DNA of 64,000 bases from Azorinus chamasolen (lineage: Eukaryota > Mollusca > Bivalvia > Cardiida > Solecurtidae), in assembly GCA_963576725.1 (NCBI GenBank), contig OY755238.1, positions 31,304,145 to 31,368,144 of the forward strand. Direction: 5' to 3'. Under the pieces are notes generated by a model. It saw nothing but the letters and a program-made list of their open reading frames with translations. It made no database searches and was not told the origin of the DNA. Positions 1 through 11,006 of this stretch are shown piece after piece (the first letter of the stretch is position 1; each line of letters begins with the position of its first letter). The translations under genes and the position numbers were made by a program.

Positions 1-470
1 ACCTCTCAACGTCTTTGGTTGAACATGGGATAAGCCAATCCTAAACAAATTGAGCTGCAGATGCTCCCATCTCCAGACCATGCCCAGAAACTATCCTTCC
101 TAGGAACTCGACTTTTGTTTGGAACATTTCACTTTTATCGTTTTGAGTTTAAGCTCGAATTTCCTCAGTCGCGTAAAAACAGTAGCCAAATTCTGTAAAT
201 GGTCTCCAAATTTTTGCCTAGCACCAAAATGTTATCCAAAAGGCCAAAACTATGTTCTAAGTAAGTCCTCTTAACACAAGATTCATTACGCGGAAAATTG
301 TACTTGGTGCGTTACAAAGATCAAAAGCCATTTTAGTAAACTCGAATAAACCATATTTGGTCGTGAAAGTGGTCTTTTTAATATCTTCCTCAGCCACTGG
401 AATTTGCCAATAGGCTGAGTTCGCGTCTAATTTCGAAAAACAAACGTTCCCGGAAAGAGTGTCCAAACAC
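1..470 (-). pseudogene. Ty3/gypsy reverse transcriptase fragment
   Basis: The open stretch 466-257 holds the fingers/palm part of a gypsy RT, with FSKLDANSAYWQIPV, which contains the first catalytic Asp, and TTFTTKYGLFEFTKM. A TAG follows where the family has Trp after RGLT. The same frame then continues into FLDN, where Y/FxDD is expected, so the second catalytic Asp of the pair is Asn. A further frame change follows before EFLGRIVSGHGLEMG (about 120-60), the strand between palm and thumb. Enzymatically dead on three counts. It continues past base 1. Confidence 0.88.
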
Positions 471-892
471 TATGATCGGGAGAGGAAATACATCCTTCAC
501 CGTAACATTGTTCAGTGCTCGAAAATCCAAACATCAACGCACCGATCCGTCATGCTTTCTAATTAGAACAGGAGGTGATGCCCAATCGGAGAAGGAAGGC
601 CTAATTACTTTGGCATCCAACATTTTTTGTAAATGAGCTTCTTCTTTGACAAAACAAGTTAGAGTCCTACGCATTTTTGTTTAATTGGTTTAGAATCTCC
701 AGTAAAATCTTGAAACTTGTAAATTTAAACCAGGTTTTTTAAATGAACGGTTTCTGTTTGACTCAACATACCTTGTAACCGATCTGGAAATGAATTTTTA
801 TACTGTACAGGCTCTCCCTTCAAACCCAAGTTCATCAGGTATGGGTTTAACAGCATGTACCACACTGGCTTGAGCAACAACCTTGTTCTTCT

Positions 893-1446
893 TTAGGTCA
901 CATACCTATCAGTCAAATTGAGAGCACAAACTTGAGGGTACTGCTGCCCAGGACGGTGAACAGACCTAGGAAGCACCACCTTCTCATTTGCCACAGGTTC
1001 AATGACATAGGGACCTAATATTTCATCTATAACACATTCAACATGGGTCATAGAATTTGGAGGAATCACTACTCGCTTGCAGACACTAACAAATGAAACC
1101 GTTGGGGATGTTTTAGATAACTTGCTGGTCATTTCAATTTGTTCTGAACCTAAAGAGAGAATAGATTTCTTAAGATCTAAATTTATTCCTTGTCGTGCCA
1201 AAAAATCAATTCCCAAAAGCATATCTTCAATCGGAGCCACATACACAATTTCTTGAAAAGTTTTTTTTAGCCTAAATTAAGTGTAATAGGTCCAACTACA
1301 AAGCCAACTATATCTAAATTTTTCCCAGCTGTATGCATCCTAACATTTCGAATGGTCTTAGGCTTGGGATCTAAATGCCTATACACACTGTCAGAAATTA
1401 ATGTGACTTCCGCCGCGGTGTCAACAATCGCAAACAATTTCATGCT
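893..1446 (-). pseudogene. Ty3/gypsy retropepsin and PR-RT linker
   Basis: At about 1430-1408 the minus strand encodes IVDTAAEVTLIS, the flap-side active site of an aspartic protease. The usual D-T/S-G-A is D-T-A-A here. About 70 residues on, after a frame break near 1270, comes MLLGIDFLARQGINLDL (1221-1171), the second conserved block of retroviral-type proteases. The frame then stays open to 893 as the variable linker before RT. The altered glycine and the frame break argue against activity. Confidence 0.8.
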
Positions 1447-1602
1447 ATTTTAACGACACAGGAACCGGTATCATAGAGCTGGACCTTAATTGGCATACAG
1501 ATATGTGATCCTTGGTCAACAACTCAACTTGGGAATCATGCGTCTTACTGTTCTCACCAGGAGTAGTAGCCCTACAAAAATCAGTTCGGCCTTCTTCACC
1601 AA

Positions 1603-2389
1603 TCAGGACCGGAGTTTGACCTCTTCATCCAGTCCCGATTCGTTTAAAGGCTCTTCTTCTACCTCTTCTCCTTGGACTTGAGCAATAGTTCTATTCGACC
1701 TGGGCTTAAAGGTTCGCTTAGGGTACTCACGAGCAAAATGACCTGCACCACCACAATGAAAGCAGCCTTTGTTAGCATTGGATGGATCTGCCGCGTTACC
1801 AGTTTTTTGCTTTTGGCTAGGACAAGACAGATTGCTCAGAAGCGATATCATTGTGTCCATCTTTAAATCAACCGAGTCCGCCAAACGTGGTTGATGTTGA
1901 GGAATACCTGCTGGTTTTGAAAACCTATTCTGACCACCAGATGGAGTTGGCAACCTAGGAGGAGCATTTGTGATGGCCTGTATTATGGGATCAGTGTCCT
2001 CAGCAACAGATCTCACTTGGTTAGCTTCCTTTTTAGAATCACCAAAAATCACCTGGTGGTTGAGCTTATACCAGAAAATGGCCTTAACTGCCGCGTTCAT
2101 TGTCACAGGGCACTTGGGGCTAGAAATAACTGCCTGTCCAGCTACTTTGTCAATTCAGCCCTGACAAAAACGTGTAACATCTAGACTCTCAAACCGTTCA
2201 ATAGTCAGTTCGGGATAAGCCCTGGAACCTAAATAAAAAATCTGCCCAATCATCTAGATCCTCCCCTTCCTTCTGACACTCTGTAATAAATTTGGCCATT
2301 AAATTCTCAGGAATGTCCTTCCGGCCGAAACGGGTCTGCATGGCCTGCTCAATTTCGGCATAGCCTATGTGTGGACGTCTGTCAGTCAT
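1603..2389 (-). pseudogene. gag C-terminal half with zinc knuckle
   Basis: Two open stretches. The first, 2389-2198, is capsid-like (IGYAEIEQAMQTRFG and DDWADFLFRFQ), as in gypsy gag where an LxxRFG-type region precedes the C-terminal capsid. The second, 2106-1603 (167 residues), ends in a nucleocapsid knuckle at residues 115-128, CFHCGGAGHFAREY. The spacing is C-x2-C-x4-H-x4 with Tyr in place of the last Cys, so zinc binding is probably lost. A basic run and an acidic tail (EEVEEEP) follow. A frame break separates the two stretches. Confidence 0.8.
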
Positions 2390-2396
2390 ACTAGTA

Positions 2397-3325
2397 CAGT
2401 CGAGACTGTCATATATATAAGGGACTTCATTAAAAAGGTCACATATGACAGGGAGTCTCTTTATACAGACCTAGGATATAATACATGACGTATACCGAAA
2501 CTACATGTGCATGTAAGAGATCTACATAAGGGAAAAATAAAACTGTTTACTAATCCAGTCTAATACATTATAATTATGTATCTATTATTTAATACATTTA
2601 TACAACATTTATTATCACAAATAAACGCTAATTTAAAAGTTTAATAAATTAATAAAATATTCACTTACCAGAACATTAGTGCATGTACGATACAATGTAC
2701 AAATATAATGCACATATAAGTGCATGCACTAGATTAAACACTTAATGATATAAATATAAACTAGGTGCAGATTACCAAGCATACTTTCGAGTAATGTTGA
2801 TAGAGACATGTATTATGCACATACTGATTGATATTTATAAAGACCGTTCTGAACTAAAGGGCCCGTAATAATCGCAAACCAGATCGAATTAGTTGCCTTG
2901 TTTGTCGTTCTTTAACAGTTTTGTCACTCGAAATCTCCTCCGGCGAATCTTGTATACGATGTACGTAGCTATGTTTGACACGACTAGTTTCCCGAATATT
3001 CTGCTCGCGTACATGTATCTGTAGAGTGGAAGTCGGGAACCAGCTAGTTCATGCGTGATTACAATCCCGGGTTTTCCCTAATTAATATGGTGTGAAAAAC
3101 CGACGCGCTATGTAAACAAACAAAAGAAACTGTGATAATTGAATGTCGTTTAATACAGACCGAAGCCTATGTTTGTTTCGCAAAATCAGGGTCGCTCGTC
3201 ACGTAAGACAGGGAGTCGCTTAATTCAGACCAAAATTATAGGAAAATACGTTGGGCGGGATGAAACACGGTCGCATATGAGAGGGAGTCACTGAATCCAG
3301 GGTGTCGCTAAGGCAGTCTCGACTG
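2397..3325. mobile_element. TA-flanked MITE (pogo/Tigger-like) inside gag
   Basis: The ends are perfect 12 bp inverted repeats, CAGTCGAGACTG at 2397-2408 and its complement at 3314-3325. Each is flanked by a TA (2395-2396 and 3326-3327). Subterminal copies of the motif AGGGAGTCNCTNNATNCAG occur near both ends (about 2450, 3208, 3284). No coding frame of note lies inside. A TA target and CAGT termini fit Tc1/mariner-superfamily pogo/Tigger derivatives. The superfamily call rests on the ends only. Confidence 0.85.
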
Positions 3326-3635
3326 TATAATAATCACTAGCTTTGTCTGTCAAACACCACATCATGGCTTCCTTCCTTACTTCGCCCTGCCAACCTTGTC
3401 TTAAACAATAACTATTAAATTTTTTAATGAAAGACCTCCGTTTAGTTTTACCATCAAAATAAAAATGTCTTGGAATAACCGATGGACGAGGTTCGGCTGG
3501 CGCTATCTCTGCCCGCACGTCCCTGCCCTTAGTATCTGCGCTGGTTTGAGACTGAGTCAAAAACCTCATCACAGCAGTGTTTGTTTCCTGTGTGGTTCTA
3601 TTCATATGTTGATTTGACTCTAACAAGGTAATCAA
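3288..3635 (-). pseudogene. gag N-terminal/central part interrupted by a MITE
   Basis: The 115-residue frame carries RHFYFDGKTKRRSFIKKFNSY and MMWCLTDKASDYY, the F-x-G-x..W/F-L..F start and the C-L-x-G-x-A core typical of gypsy capsids. After the TA at 3326 the frame runs into the inserted MITE and stops at 3288. On the far side of the insertion the frame starting at 2389 continues in the same phase, so this part of gag was in frame when the MITE landed. Confidence 0.8.
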
Positions 3636-3702
3636 CGTTGCAACAATAGGGTCAGGTACAAGGTCAACAACGGGAGTGGAAGTCTGACGCTTGCGTGTTC
3701 CC

Positions 3703-3948
3703 CTAAAAAATATTCAAATAATATCCTGTATCTGGGTCTTCTGGGTTCATTTCATCACCTGGATGCGTGAAATCAATTTCATAAAGCAAAGTAGGTGTAA
3801 CCTTCAAATGAGGAATCTCCTTTAAGTTTTCTATAGTTATTGGTCGGGCATCTCGGAACTCCAGAATGTGTTTCGCAACAACCTCACCCACCCCATAAAA
3901 TCTCAATAGGGAAGCTTCAGAAGCACTGTTGATCAGAATCTTGTCCAT
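3703..3948 (-). pseudogene. helix-hairpin-helix domain at the N-terminus of the Ty3 gag
   Basis: The 81-residue frame starts MDKILINSASEASLLRFYGV. With GVGEVVAKHILEFRD and LKEIPHLKVTP it matches the two-helix ComEA-type HhH fold (NxAs..eL..l.GiG...A..Ii..R), normally a non-specific DNA-binding module. It sits directly upstream of gag in the same orientation, and a frame break near 3705 separates it from the next frame. It is most simply the N-terminus of the element's own gag polyprotein. A nucleic-acid-binding or targeting role is inference. Confidence 0.7.
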
Positions 3949-4925
3949 TTTGAAGAAGTAGACTTAAATTTGGAAAGAAATGAAGTCTATCGTTTTTTAA
4001 AGAAAACTTGTTCAGACCCTTCCTCTCTAAATTGCAAACATATACCAGAATCACCATTGAACGTCACTCAAGTGAATAGGGTCAGTTAAAGCTCTATAAA
4101 CAAGGCAGTATCTAGGGTACCAAAAAACTCCTACAAAAAAGAAACAAAAAATGACTCGGCCAGGTCAAAATTCCTAGGGTATACCCGAACCAGTCACAAC
4201 GCTAGTGTAACCTAATTCATGAATTAAATTGTCAAAAGCCAAAAAATCGCTAATTTCACGGAATACAGTGCAGAAATACAGCACAGTACTATCGCCTCGT
4301 GAAATGAGCAATATATGAAATATTATTAACTTGTGTTATTTGCCACTGCAAATAAGACAAAAATTGTCCGATACACAATTCCTTTGTGCACAAACAATGG
4401 CAAAAGGCGCAAAATACAAAGCGCCGAAGACCTGCAGAAAAGCTGCAAGAATGTCACTGCAAAAATGCGAGAGAAATGCACTTGCACAAATGGCGATTGC
4501 TCGCAGCGCCAATATGGTAAAATTGGGTAAGTTAAAAGCTGATAAAATAACTCATCAGAACTGCCGTGACTGGCCGAATGCTATCCCAAGGGATCTATAC
4601 TGTTTCATGTCTATGACCAGAGTGAGGAACGGTTGTTTATTCTCCTTAGCCTCCGGTTGATGCATGCGCCTGGGCGATAGACATTCGCCCCCAGACAGAA
4701 CGAGGCCAGCCACAGTAAAACCCAGTTTTACTACAAAAGGTTCTTTAAGCAGTTTTATGTTGAAGCTTTTGAAGACTAGCCTCTATCCTTTCAGAGGGAC
4801 ACTTCCTTCACATTATTATCGATCTGTTTGCTGCTTTGACAAGGCACTAAATGAAAAATAACAGGTTCTGACATATATAAATCAAACCTCTGCCATGAAT
4901 ACATCCTATGCCTGTCTTTATTCAA

Positions 4926-5016
4926 TCTGCTGTGAAACATCGCTGATTTAATAATTGTTTTGGATGTCCGAAAATGATGGTATCCGAATTTAATATTGGT
5001 TGAATACCGACATGTC
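4926..5016 (+). repeat. short dispersed repeat, copy 1
   Basis: Begins ATCTGCTGTGAAACATCGCT and includes GGTTGAATACCGACA. It is about 80 percent like 7507-7597 in the same orientation. Unclassified. Confidence 0.6.
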
Positions 5017-5332
5017 AATCAAAGCCTAAGGACACTATTCCGTTCCGAAGTAATTGACGTGTTCCGTTACTTAATCCTTGTTTGAAATCCAAAATAGATG
5101 ATGAAGTCTGTAAAGTTCAGTTAAAACGAAGATTTTGATATGGTGTTTCCAGCGTTCCGCTTACAGCGGTATATACGACAGAGTTGTCTTTCTTCTTGGA
5201 TATATGATAAATAAAGGGCGTCCCGCAATAAAAACCGGGTATAATACAGTGCATACACTCACCTAGATGGTTAGAAAATCCGAAAATGTCGCAATTTCTC
5301 AAATCAATCGGAGCTATATGGCGGCAATATGT

Positions 5333-5470
5333 CAACTTAAGAAATTTCTTAAAGTCCTAAGTAAGGTTTGAGCTTCCCTAACTTTTAAGGAGAAAATCGC
5401 CGATCTTAAGAATGTTTTTAAGATAAGAAGCTTCTGGAATACCACTTAAGAAATTTCTTAATTTTTGAGG
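5333..5470 (+). repeat. CTTAAGAAATTTCTTAA-rich dispersed repeat, copy 1
   Basis: Shares its order of motifs (CTTAAGAAATTTCT, then GGTTGAGCTTCCTTAA-like sequence, then TTAAGGA) with 11171-11265. Short internal palindromes recur about every 50 bp. Unclassified. Confidence 0.55.
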
Positions 5471-5521
5471 AAAAAATGACAGGATTTAAGATTTTTTGTC
5501 TACTAAATATATTTTTTTAAC

Positions 5522-5771
5522 TTAACCCTTCGCTTGCTGAATTCTAAAATACATTTCTCCTTCTTTACCTATACCCTGTTGTATAATTACATATATCTTC
5601 ACTGTGTACGAGTATTGCGCTGTGCAATCACTGCTGTGGAGTGCACTGGTTGCACAATCATCTTGTAAATAGTGCAGACCCTAATGAGACAGCTCCTGCA
5701 GGAGCTGTCTCATCTGGGTCTTCACTATTTACAGTTAGGTATATTGACGCGAATAGCAAGCGAATGGTTAA
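5522..5771. mobile_element. TTAA-flanked hairpin MITE (piggyBac-like)
   Basis: The left end TTAACCCTTCGCTTGCT mirrors the right end AGCAAGCGAATGGTTAA, giving a 250 bp unit bounded by TTAA. Inside, 5667-5698 and 5699-5730 form a zero-loop palindrome with three mismatches in 32 bp, centred on CTGCAG. The TTAA target and CCCTT termini fit non-autonomous piggyBac derivatives. Confidence 0.7.
5667..5730. repeat. 64 bp near-perfect palindrome
   Basis: The arms AAATAGTGCAGACCCTAATG.. and ..CATCTGGGTCTTCACTATTT pair with three mismatches and no loop. Its core GAGACAGCTCCTG recurs as ACAGCTCCTR in hairpins at about 60.15 and 60.43 kb. Confidence 0.8.
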
Positions 5772-6162
5772 GATGCTACTGGAATACGGCCCCAGATTCA
5801 AATTTCTTTTTCCAGTGCCTAACTTTGTCATAAGACACACAAGAAGGTCCATAAGCAGTAGAAAGTTCAGTCATCAGCTGCTTCAAAGAACAACCAAGTG
5901 TTTAGCGAGCTTTGATGTAAGCCCGTATTTCATCTTTCTGGTCAACGCTTCTACCAACCATTTGTACTACAGTGGTTAATGACTGCGTGTATTCAAATGG
6001 CAAATTGTATGTCTTACACTTAGTCTAACATGTACATTGATAAACCGTTGTGTAGGTATTAAATACACCTAGACAGGTATGTATTGGTTTTTATCGTGCC
6101 CCACGTGGATATCGAATTAGAGGACAATAAGCAATTCATTTCGAACATCCCTCGTATGCCTG

Positions 6163-7500
6163 TTTTTAGCTCACCTGAGCAAAGCTCAGGGTGAACTTTT
6201 GGGAGACTTGAATGTCCGTCGTGTGTCGTCAACAATTTGCTTGTGAACACTCTAGTGGTCACAATTGTAGTCTAATCTTCATGAAACTTGGTCAGAATGA
6301 ATGTCTTGATTAAATCTCGGACGAGTTCGAAAGTGGGTCAAGTTGGGTTAAAAAAACTAGGTCACTAGGTTAAATAGTAGGAAAACCATGTGAACCCTCT
6401 ACAGGTCACATTTTTAGCCCAATTTTCATGAAACTTGGTCAGAATGATTGTCTTGATAAAATCTCAGAGGAGTTTGAAAAATGGGTTATGTGGGGTAAAA
6501 AACTAGGTCACTAGGTCAAACAGTAGAAAAACCTTGTGAACACTCTACAGGTCACAATTTTAGTCCAATCTTCATGAAACATGGTCAGAATGAATGTCTT
6601 GATAAAATCTGGGACGAGTTCGAAAGTGGGTCAAGTGGAGTTAAAAACAAGGTCAAACAGTAGAATAACCTTGTGAACACTCTAGTGGTCACAATTTTAG
6701 TCCAATCTTCATGAAACATGGTCAGAATGAATGTCTTGATAAAATCTCGGACGAGTTCGAAAGTGGGTCAAGTGGATTTAAAAACTAGGTCACTAGGTCA
6801 AACAGTAGAAAAACCTTGTGAACACTCTAGTGGACACAATTTTAGTCCAATCTTCATGAAACTTAGTCATAATGATTGTTTTGATAACATCTCAAACGAG
6901 TTCGAAAGTGGGTTATGTGGGGTTAAAAACTATGTCATTAGGTCAAATAGTACGTAAACCTTGTAAACACTCTAGAGGTCACATTTATAGCCAAACCTTC
7001 ATGAAAATTGTCAGAATGATTGTCCTAATAAAATCTTGGACAAGTTTGAAAGTGGGTTATGTGAGGTCAAAAAGTAGGTCACTGGGTCAAATCTTAGAGA
7101 AATCTAGTTTACACTCCAGTGGTCACATTTTTAGCCCAGTCTTTCTCAAACTTGCTCAGAGTGTTTGTCTTGGTGATATCAAGGCTGAGTGTGATCATGG
7201 GTTGGGTGGGAATAAAAAGTAGGTCACTAGATCAAATCTTAAAAAAATTACTTGAGAGCACATTTTTAGCTCAATCTTCATTGGTCAGAATCATTGTCTT
7301 GATAAAATCTATATACTAAATCTTTGAAAATCTTGTTCTGCAGAACCACTGCTCATGATACACTGCTCATGATCCACTATCAACATTGTTCATATATTGT
7401 CCCTAAGGCCAATATTGACCCTACCCATGGGCTACCCTGTAAAAATCTTAAATATATGGTAAGCAGGTGAGCGATTAAGGGCCATCTTGGCCCTCTTGTT
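6163..7500 (+). mobile_element. HINE-like tandem-array element, AGCTCACC family
   Basis: Starts in a T-run with the box AGCTCACC, its inverted copy, then a short GTCCGTCG tract. It continues as about eight monomers of roughly 145 bp (GTCAGAATGA at 6291, 6438, 6584, 6721, 7010). It ends GGTGAGCG, then the hairpin GGGCC-ATCTT-GGCCC and TCTTGTT. Complete at both ends. Small minus- and plus-strand frames inside are by-products of the array. Confidence 0.8.
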
Positions 7501-7506
7501 ATTTAT

Positions 7507-7597
7507 ATCTGCTGTGAAACATCGCTGAATTATGTTTTGGATATCCGAAAATGGTGGTATCAGAATTTACTATCGGTTGCATACCGTCAGATCAACT
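7507..7597 (+). repeat. short dispersed repeat, copy 2
   Basis: Second copy of the 4926-5016 repeat, ATCTGCTGTGAAACATCGCT, directly after the element ending at 7500. Confidence 0.6.
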
Positions 7598-8576
7598 TAT
7601 ATTAAGCTGAACTTCACAACAGATACACTGATAGGCTCTATATTGATATCTGGAAGCTAACTGCAGGGCATAGATATGCAAAAAGCTTTTAAAGCTTTCT
7701 GCATTTTGAGAATTATCGACTTAGTTTTCCCAATCTAAAATGAGCGTGCATTATTTATTTGTCCAAACACAATTCTGCCCTACTAAGACTAATACTGATG
7801 ACCTCTCCACTAATTACATAACACTAACTGGCTAGCTTGGGTGCTTCTTTTAAGTCATGAACAGACTCAGTAAAACAGAGTCTACAGTTTTCTCTTTCTA
7901 CATTTCTACTTTTGCTTTCGAAGGATCACCCATTTTCAGAATATTTATACAGTAGTAGTCTATTTTAAAGTATAACCCACAGGGCAGGGCCAATTTTAAC
8001 CCCCAGAAATATGATATTAACAAAATTCATAAAGGCATACTAAGTAAATCTATACACCAAAGATCTAAGCTCTGAGACATCTAGTTTTTAACAAGAGGAT
8101 TTTTTACAGTTTTTCCTATGCATAACTAGTGAACCCAGCAGTCTGCTACAGAAAACTGAACAGCAGTCTGCTACAGAAAACTGGCCACCTCTGGGCCAAT
8201 TTTGACCAAAGGGGCCTAATTTATATAACTTTTGTAGAAGCCCTTAACATGATGTTATATGCCAAATATGAAAGCTGAGAACATTCCAGTTTCAGAGGAG
8301 AAGATTATCAAAGTTTTCACTGCATGTTTCTATGGAAAACTTGACACCCCCCACCCCCAATTTTGACTTCAGGGGCATAATTTATATAACTTTTGTAAAG
8401 GACCTATAGATAATGCTATGTGCCAAAGATGAAAGCTGACAACCCTGTAGATTCAGAAAAGAAGCTTTTTAAAGGTTCAAATTGATGAGGACGCACGATA
8501 AACATCAATGCACGACGGATATTAGGCAATCACAAAAGCTCACCCTTAGCACTTTGTGCTCTGGTGAGCTAAAAAA
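7598..8576 (-). mobile_element. HINE-like element, AGCTCACC family, tail truncated
   Basis: On the minus strand the head lies at 8576-8540 (T-run, AGCTCACC, AGAGC, inverted copy), followed by a short GTCGTGC tract and two to three CCTGGGGTCAAAATTGGCC-type monomers. A unique portion at 7598-8090 matches 28400-28860 in inverted orientation. No GGGCC hairpin tail is seen. At 7602-7605 it keeps a plain TTAA where the copy at 28856 carries an inserted MITE. Confidence 0.65.
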
Positions 8577-8879
8577 TGACATTGACCTTGGTCCGGCAAA
8601 GCCCATATTTCAAAAAAGGCTCCTGTTCTCACTTATATCAATGCTCATATTCATTAAAAAGGGATATGATCATATAGTACTACAACATACTGCATGTCTG
8701 GTTGTCAACCCTTTTACAGTATGCAATCACGCTGGCCTCTTTGCATGTACGCCGACAAGAAAGGTTTAGTGCTCTACGAAAGCGACCTCTTAAATCCGGA
8801 AACGGAAGGAGTACGTACTCGATAGGGTTCCTGCTCTTATCAATATTAATACACATGTAAATCGGACGTATAGAACTAA
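8577..8879. other. no recognised feature
   Basis: About 300 bp between two mobile elements. Only short frames, no repeat partner recognised. Confidence 0.4.
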
Positions 8880-9234
8880 CAGGGGTGAGAATCTTTTGCG
8901 GATCCTCGGAATTCCGCGGATTTCGTTTCACTCAGGGCCGTTTTTGAGATCGATGTAAATCCGATGAGAAATTTGGAGGGGGGGTATGGCGATTAATTCA
9001 GGAAATTATTATTTGCCGATATATTCTTTCACTATTCCAAGTAAATCCACGTTAACAACGTTTATATCACGTTAACAGCGAGATTTCGGTTCAGCTAATC
9101 GAATGACGAGACTCTTGTCCTACAGCTAATCAAAATGCTCGTATTATGCAGTGTTCATTCAACATTTCCAAGATGGCGTCCGTGATATAAAATTCTGAAT
9201 CTGTACTGTCAATTAATCTAAATTTAAGACAAAA

Positions 9235-9459
9235 ATGAGAAGCATAGGCAGAGATTACGATAACAGTGTGGAAAAAAAGTTCTACCCAAGATGGCTAGAG
9301 AAAGAAATTACGTTTACATTTGGTAAAGAAACAAGAAAAGTGATATTTGGCGACGATTTCGTGAAAGTAAACCTTCTCGGACGAGGGGACCTTGTGTAAT
9401 ACTGTAAACTTTGTTCCAAACAGCAGTGTTCCCGTTTACGTCGTAATCATATCTAAATA
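9235..9459 (+). pseudogene. possible transposase N-terminal zinc-finger fragment
   Basis: From ATG at 9235 the frame reads MRSIGRDYDNSVEKKFYPRW and later VIFGDDFVKVNLLGRGDLV, then TAA at 9397. The same frame resumes with YCKLCSK and reaches RRNHI before the next stop. C-x2-C followed by His at a finger-like distance suggests a BED/C2H2-like DNA-binding start of a hAT-type transposase, broken by the stop. I know no exact homologue. The link to hAT comes from its position inside an element with hAT-like ends. Confidence 0.4.
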
Positions 9460-10934
9460 CGCACCGAAAATCGTTGGAACGCAAAATAGTCAAGCACGTT
9501 GCGTCCATGTGCAAGATCAATGATCGAAATTTTACCGATTTAAATGTATTCAGGTAAATTAACAACTGAAACTCGGTCTTACATCAATCCGGATCAATAA
9601 ACAAATTGAATCTCACTCCGTTTTCTTGACATTTTTTTCCGAAATTGCAACGCATCTATTAATATCGAGTCCTGGGTTATTCCAGGTACGTAGGAGGGCA
9701 CCTGCATTGACTGGTTACGATTTCCACCCTAATGTCAGCATCTTAAATTATGTAATTCTACGAGAACCGTTCTGTCGCGTAGTAATGACATTTGGGTGCT
9801 GAAAAAAGATGGCGTCTGCTAGTAAAAGGTGTAACACGCCAGGAACTTTAAAGCGTTATGGGTGCAAGATCGAGAGTTTAAAGACGTTTAAATAAATGAT
9901 GTTAGCCCTGAAACCAATAGAATTACCATGTGATGCTTTGTATGCACCGAAAATCAACCAGCGGATACAGTGATGCTGAGCTCAGTTCACTATGCTTGTC
10001 GTCATGCACTTCAAATCAAAGCATCAAGAAATACCTTATTATACAGTGCTTGTAACACTTACCTTTTTGATGTTAAATGATACATCAGTGTAAGTCTTAA
10101 ATAGTTTTATCCCTTTACATTTAATGGTGCAAAAAATCTCCATTACAAAAGCAGGAGTGAAATTATCCGGGACTCAGTTGTATTTGCTTGGGACGCAACT
10201 TTTGCTGATGCTCTGGGTCCCAGGGACTCAGTAAAATTCAATCCTAATGAGAACACTGTTAATAAACAAATGAATTACGGAAAACGCGACTGCGTAGCAT
10301 TCAAGAACCATCTGAAAGCATTAAACATGTCCAGTTATTGAAACAGCGGATTTCCAGTCACAGGTAAAAACCTGTAATGTCAATTATTCACCAGAAAGTT
10401 GTCCGTCAATAGCTTTTCATAGGTAATGTTAAAGGAACTGGTCAAGATGTATCGATTCAGAAAAGTTATATTTTGTTTTTTAATAAACCAGTTTATTGAA
10501 TTAGAAGATGATTTATTGACATAAAAAAGTAATGAGAATCAGAGTTTGAATGTGAACTTTGACTAGAAAGTGTGACTGTAATGTGAACTTTGGTGAATTT
10601 TGTCTAGAAAGTTAACTGTTACAATGCCATGCCAACTTTAAATCAAATTTTGTATCTTTATTTGTGATCACCGAGTTCCATTTGATTTCATTTTTAAAAC
10701 GTGTGAGTTTTAATTGCTTGTGTTTGACAAGAAATTAATCTGGCAATGTTGAATGGATTCAATAATAAACTGAATGTAAATTTTATGGACATGTTCTACA
10801 ACTGGTTTGTTTGAAACACAGCTCATCATGTATGACATACAACTATAATTGTAAAAAAAAACACATGAATGACTGACCCAAGTGAAAATGCAGGAGAAGG
10901 CTCCTGAATTGCTCAGGAAAGCTATATTTCATTT

Positions 10935-11006
10935 TGCGTCGGGGGGCAAAGCCCCCACATGGGTGCTACCCATGTCCCGCAAGGGGCCTAGGCGGCCCCC
11001 TTGACC
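10935..11006. repeat. three consecutive GC-rich hairpins
   Basis: GGGGGCAAAGCCCCC, then CATGGGTGCTACCCATG, then GGGGCCTAGGCGGCCCC lie within 72 bp in an otherwise AT-rich region, close to the right end of the hAT-like element. Confidence 0.75.

Larger units (their letters stand above)
1..3948 (-). mobile_element. Ty3/gypsy LTR retrotransposon remnant, gag-pol order, 3' part outside window
   Basis: Read on the minus strand, the pieces occur in Ty3/gypsy order: a helix-hairpin-helix N-terminus (3948-3703), gag (3635-1603), a retropepsin (about 1440-1175), a linker, then reverse transcriptase running off the window edge at base 1. RNase H, integrase and the 3' LTR would lie left of the window. 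Every module carries damage: frameshifts near 3705 and between 2106 and 2198, a 929 bp MITE inside gag, a nonsense codon in the RT, and replaced active-site residues. The copy is therefore dead. No 5' LTR can be delimited because the partner LTR is not in view. Confidence 0.88.
3949..5521. other. non-coding stretch; two dispersed-repeat fragments
   Basis: No convincing coding frame. 3949-4300 is the expected 5' leader/LTR zone of the Ty3 element but cannot be delimited. Two pieces recur elsewhere in the window: 4926-5016 (copy at 7507-7597) and 5333-5470 (copy at 11171-11265, rich in CTTAAGAAATTTCTTAAG). Confidence 0.5.

Noticed and set aside
4331..4660. 109-codon + strand frame
   Set aside because: Lies in the leader/LTR zone of the minus-strand Ty3 element, has no recognisable domain and overlaps another open frame of similar length.
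6059..6262. Small frames at the heads of array elements
   Set aside because: They run across element borders and microsatellites and are not conserved between copies.
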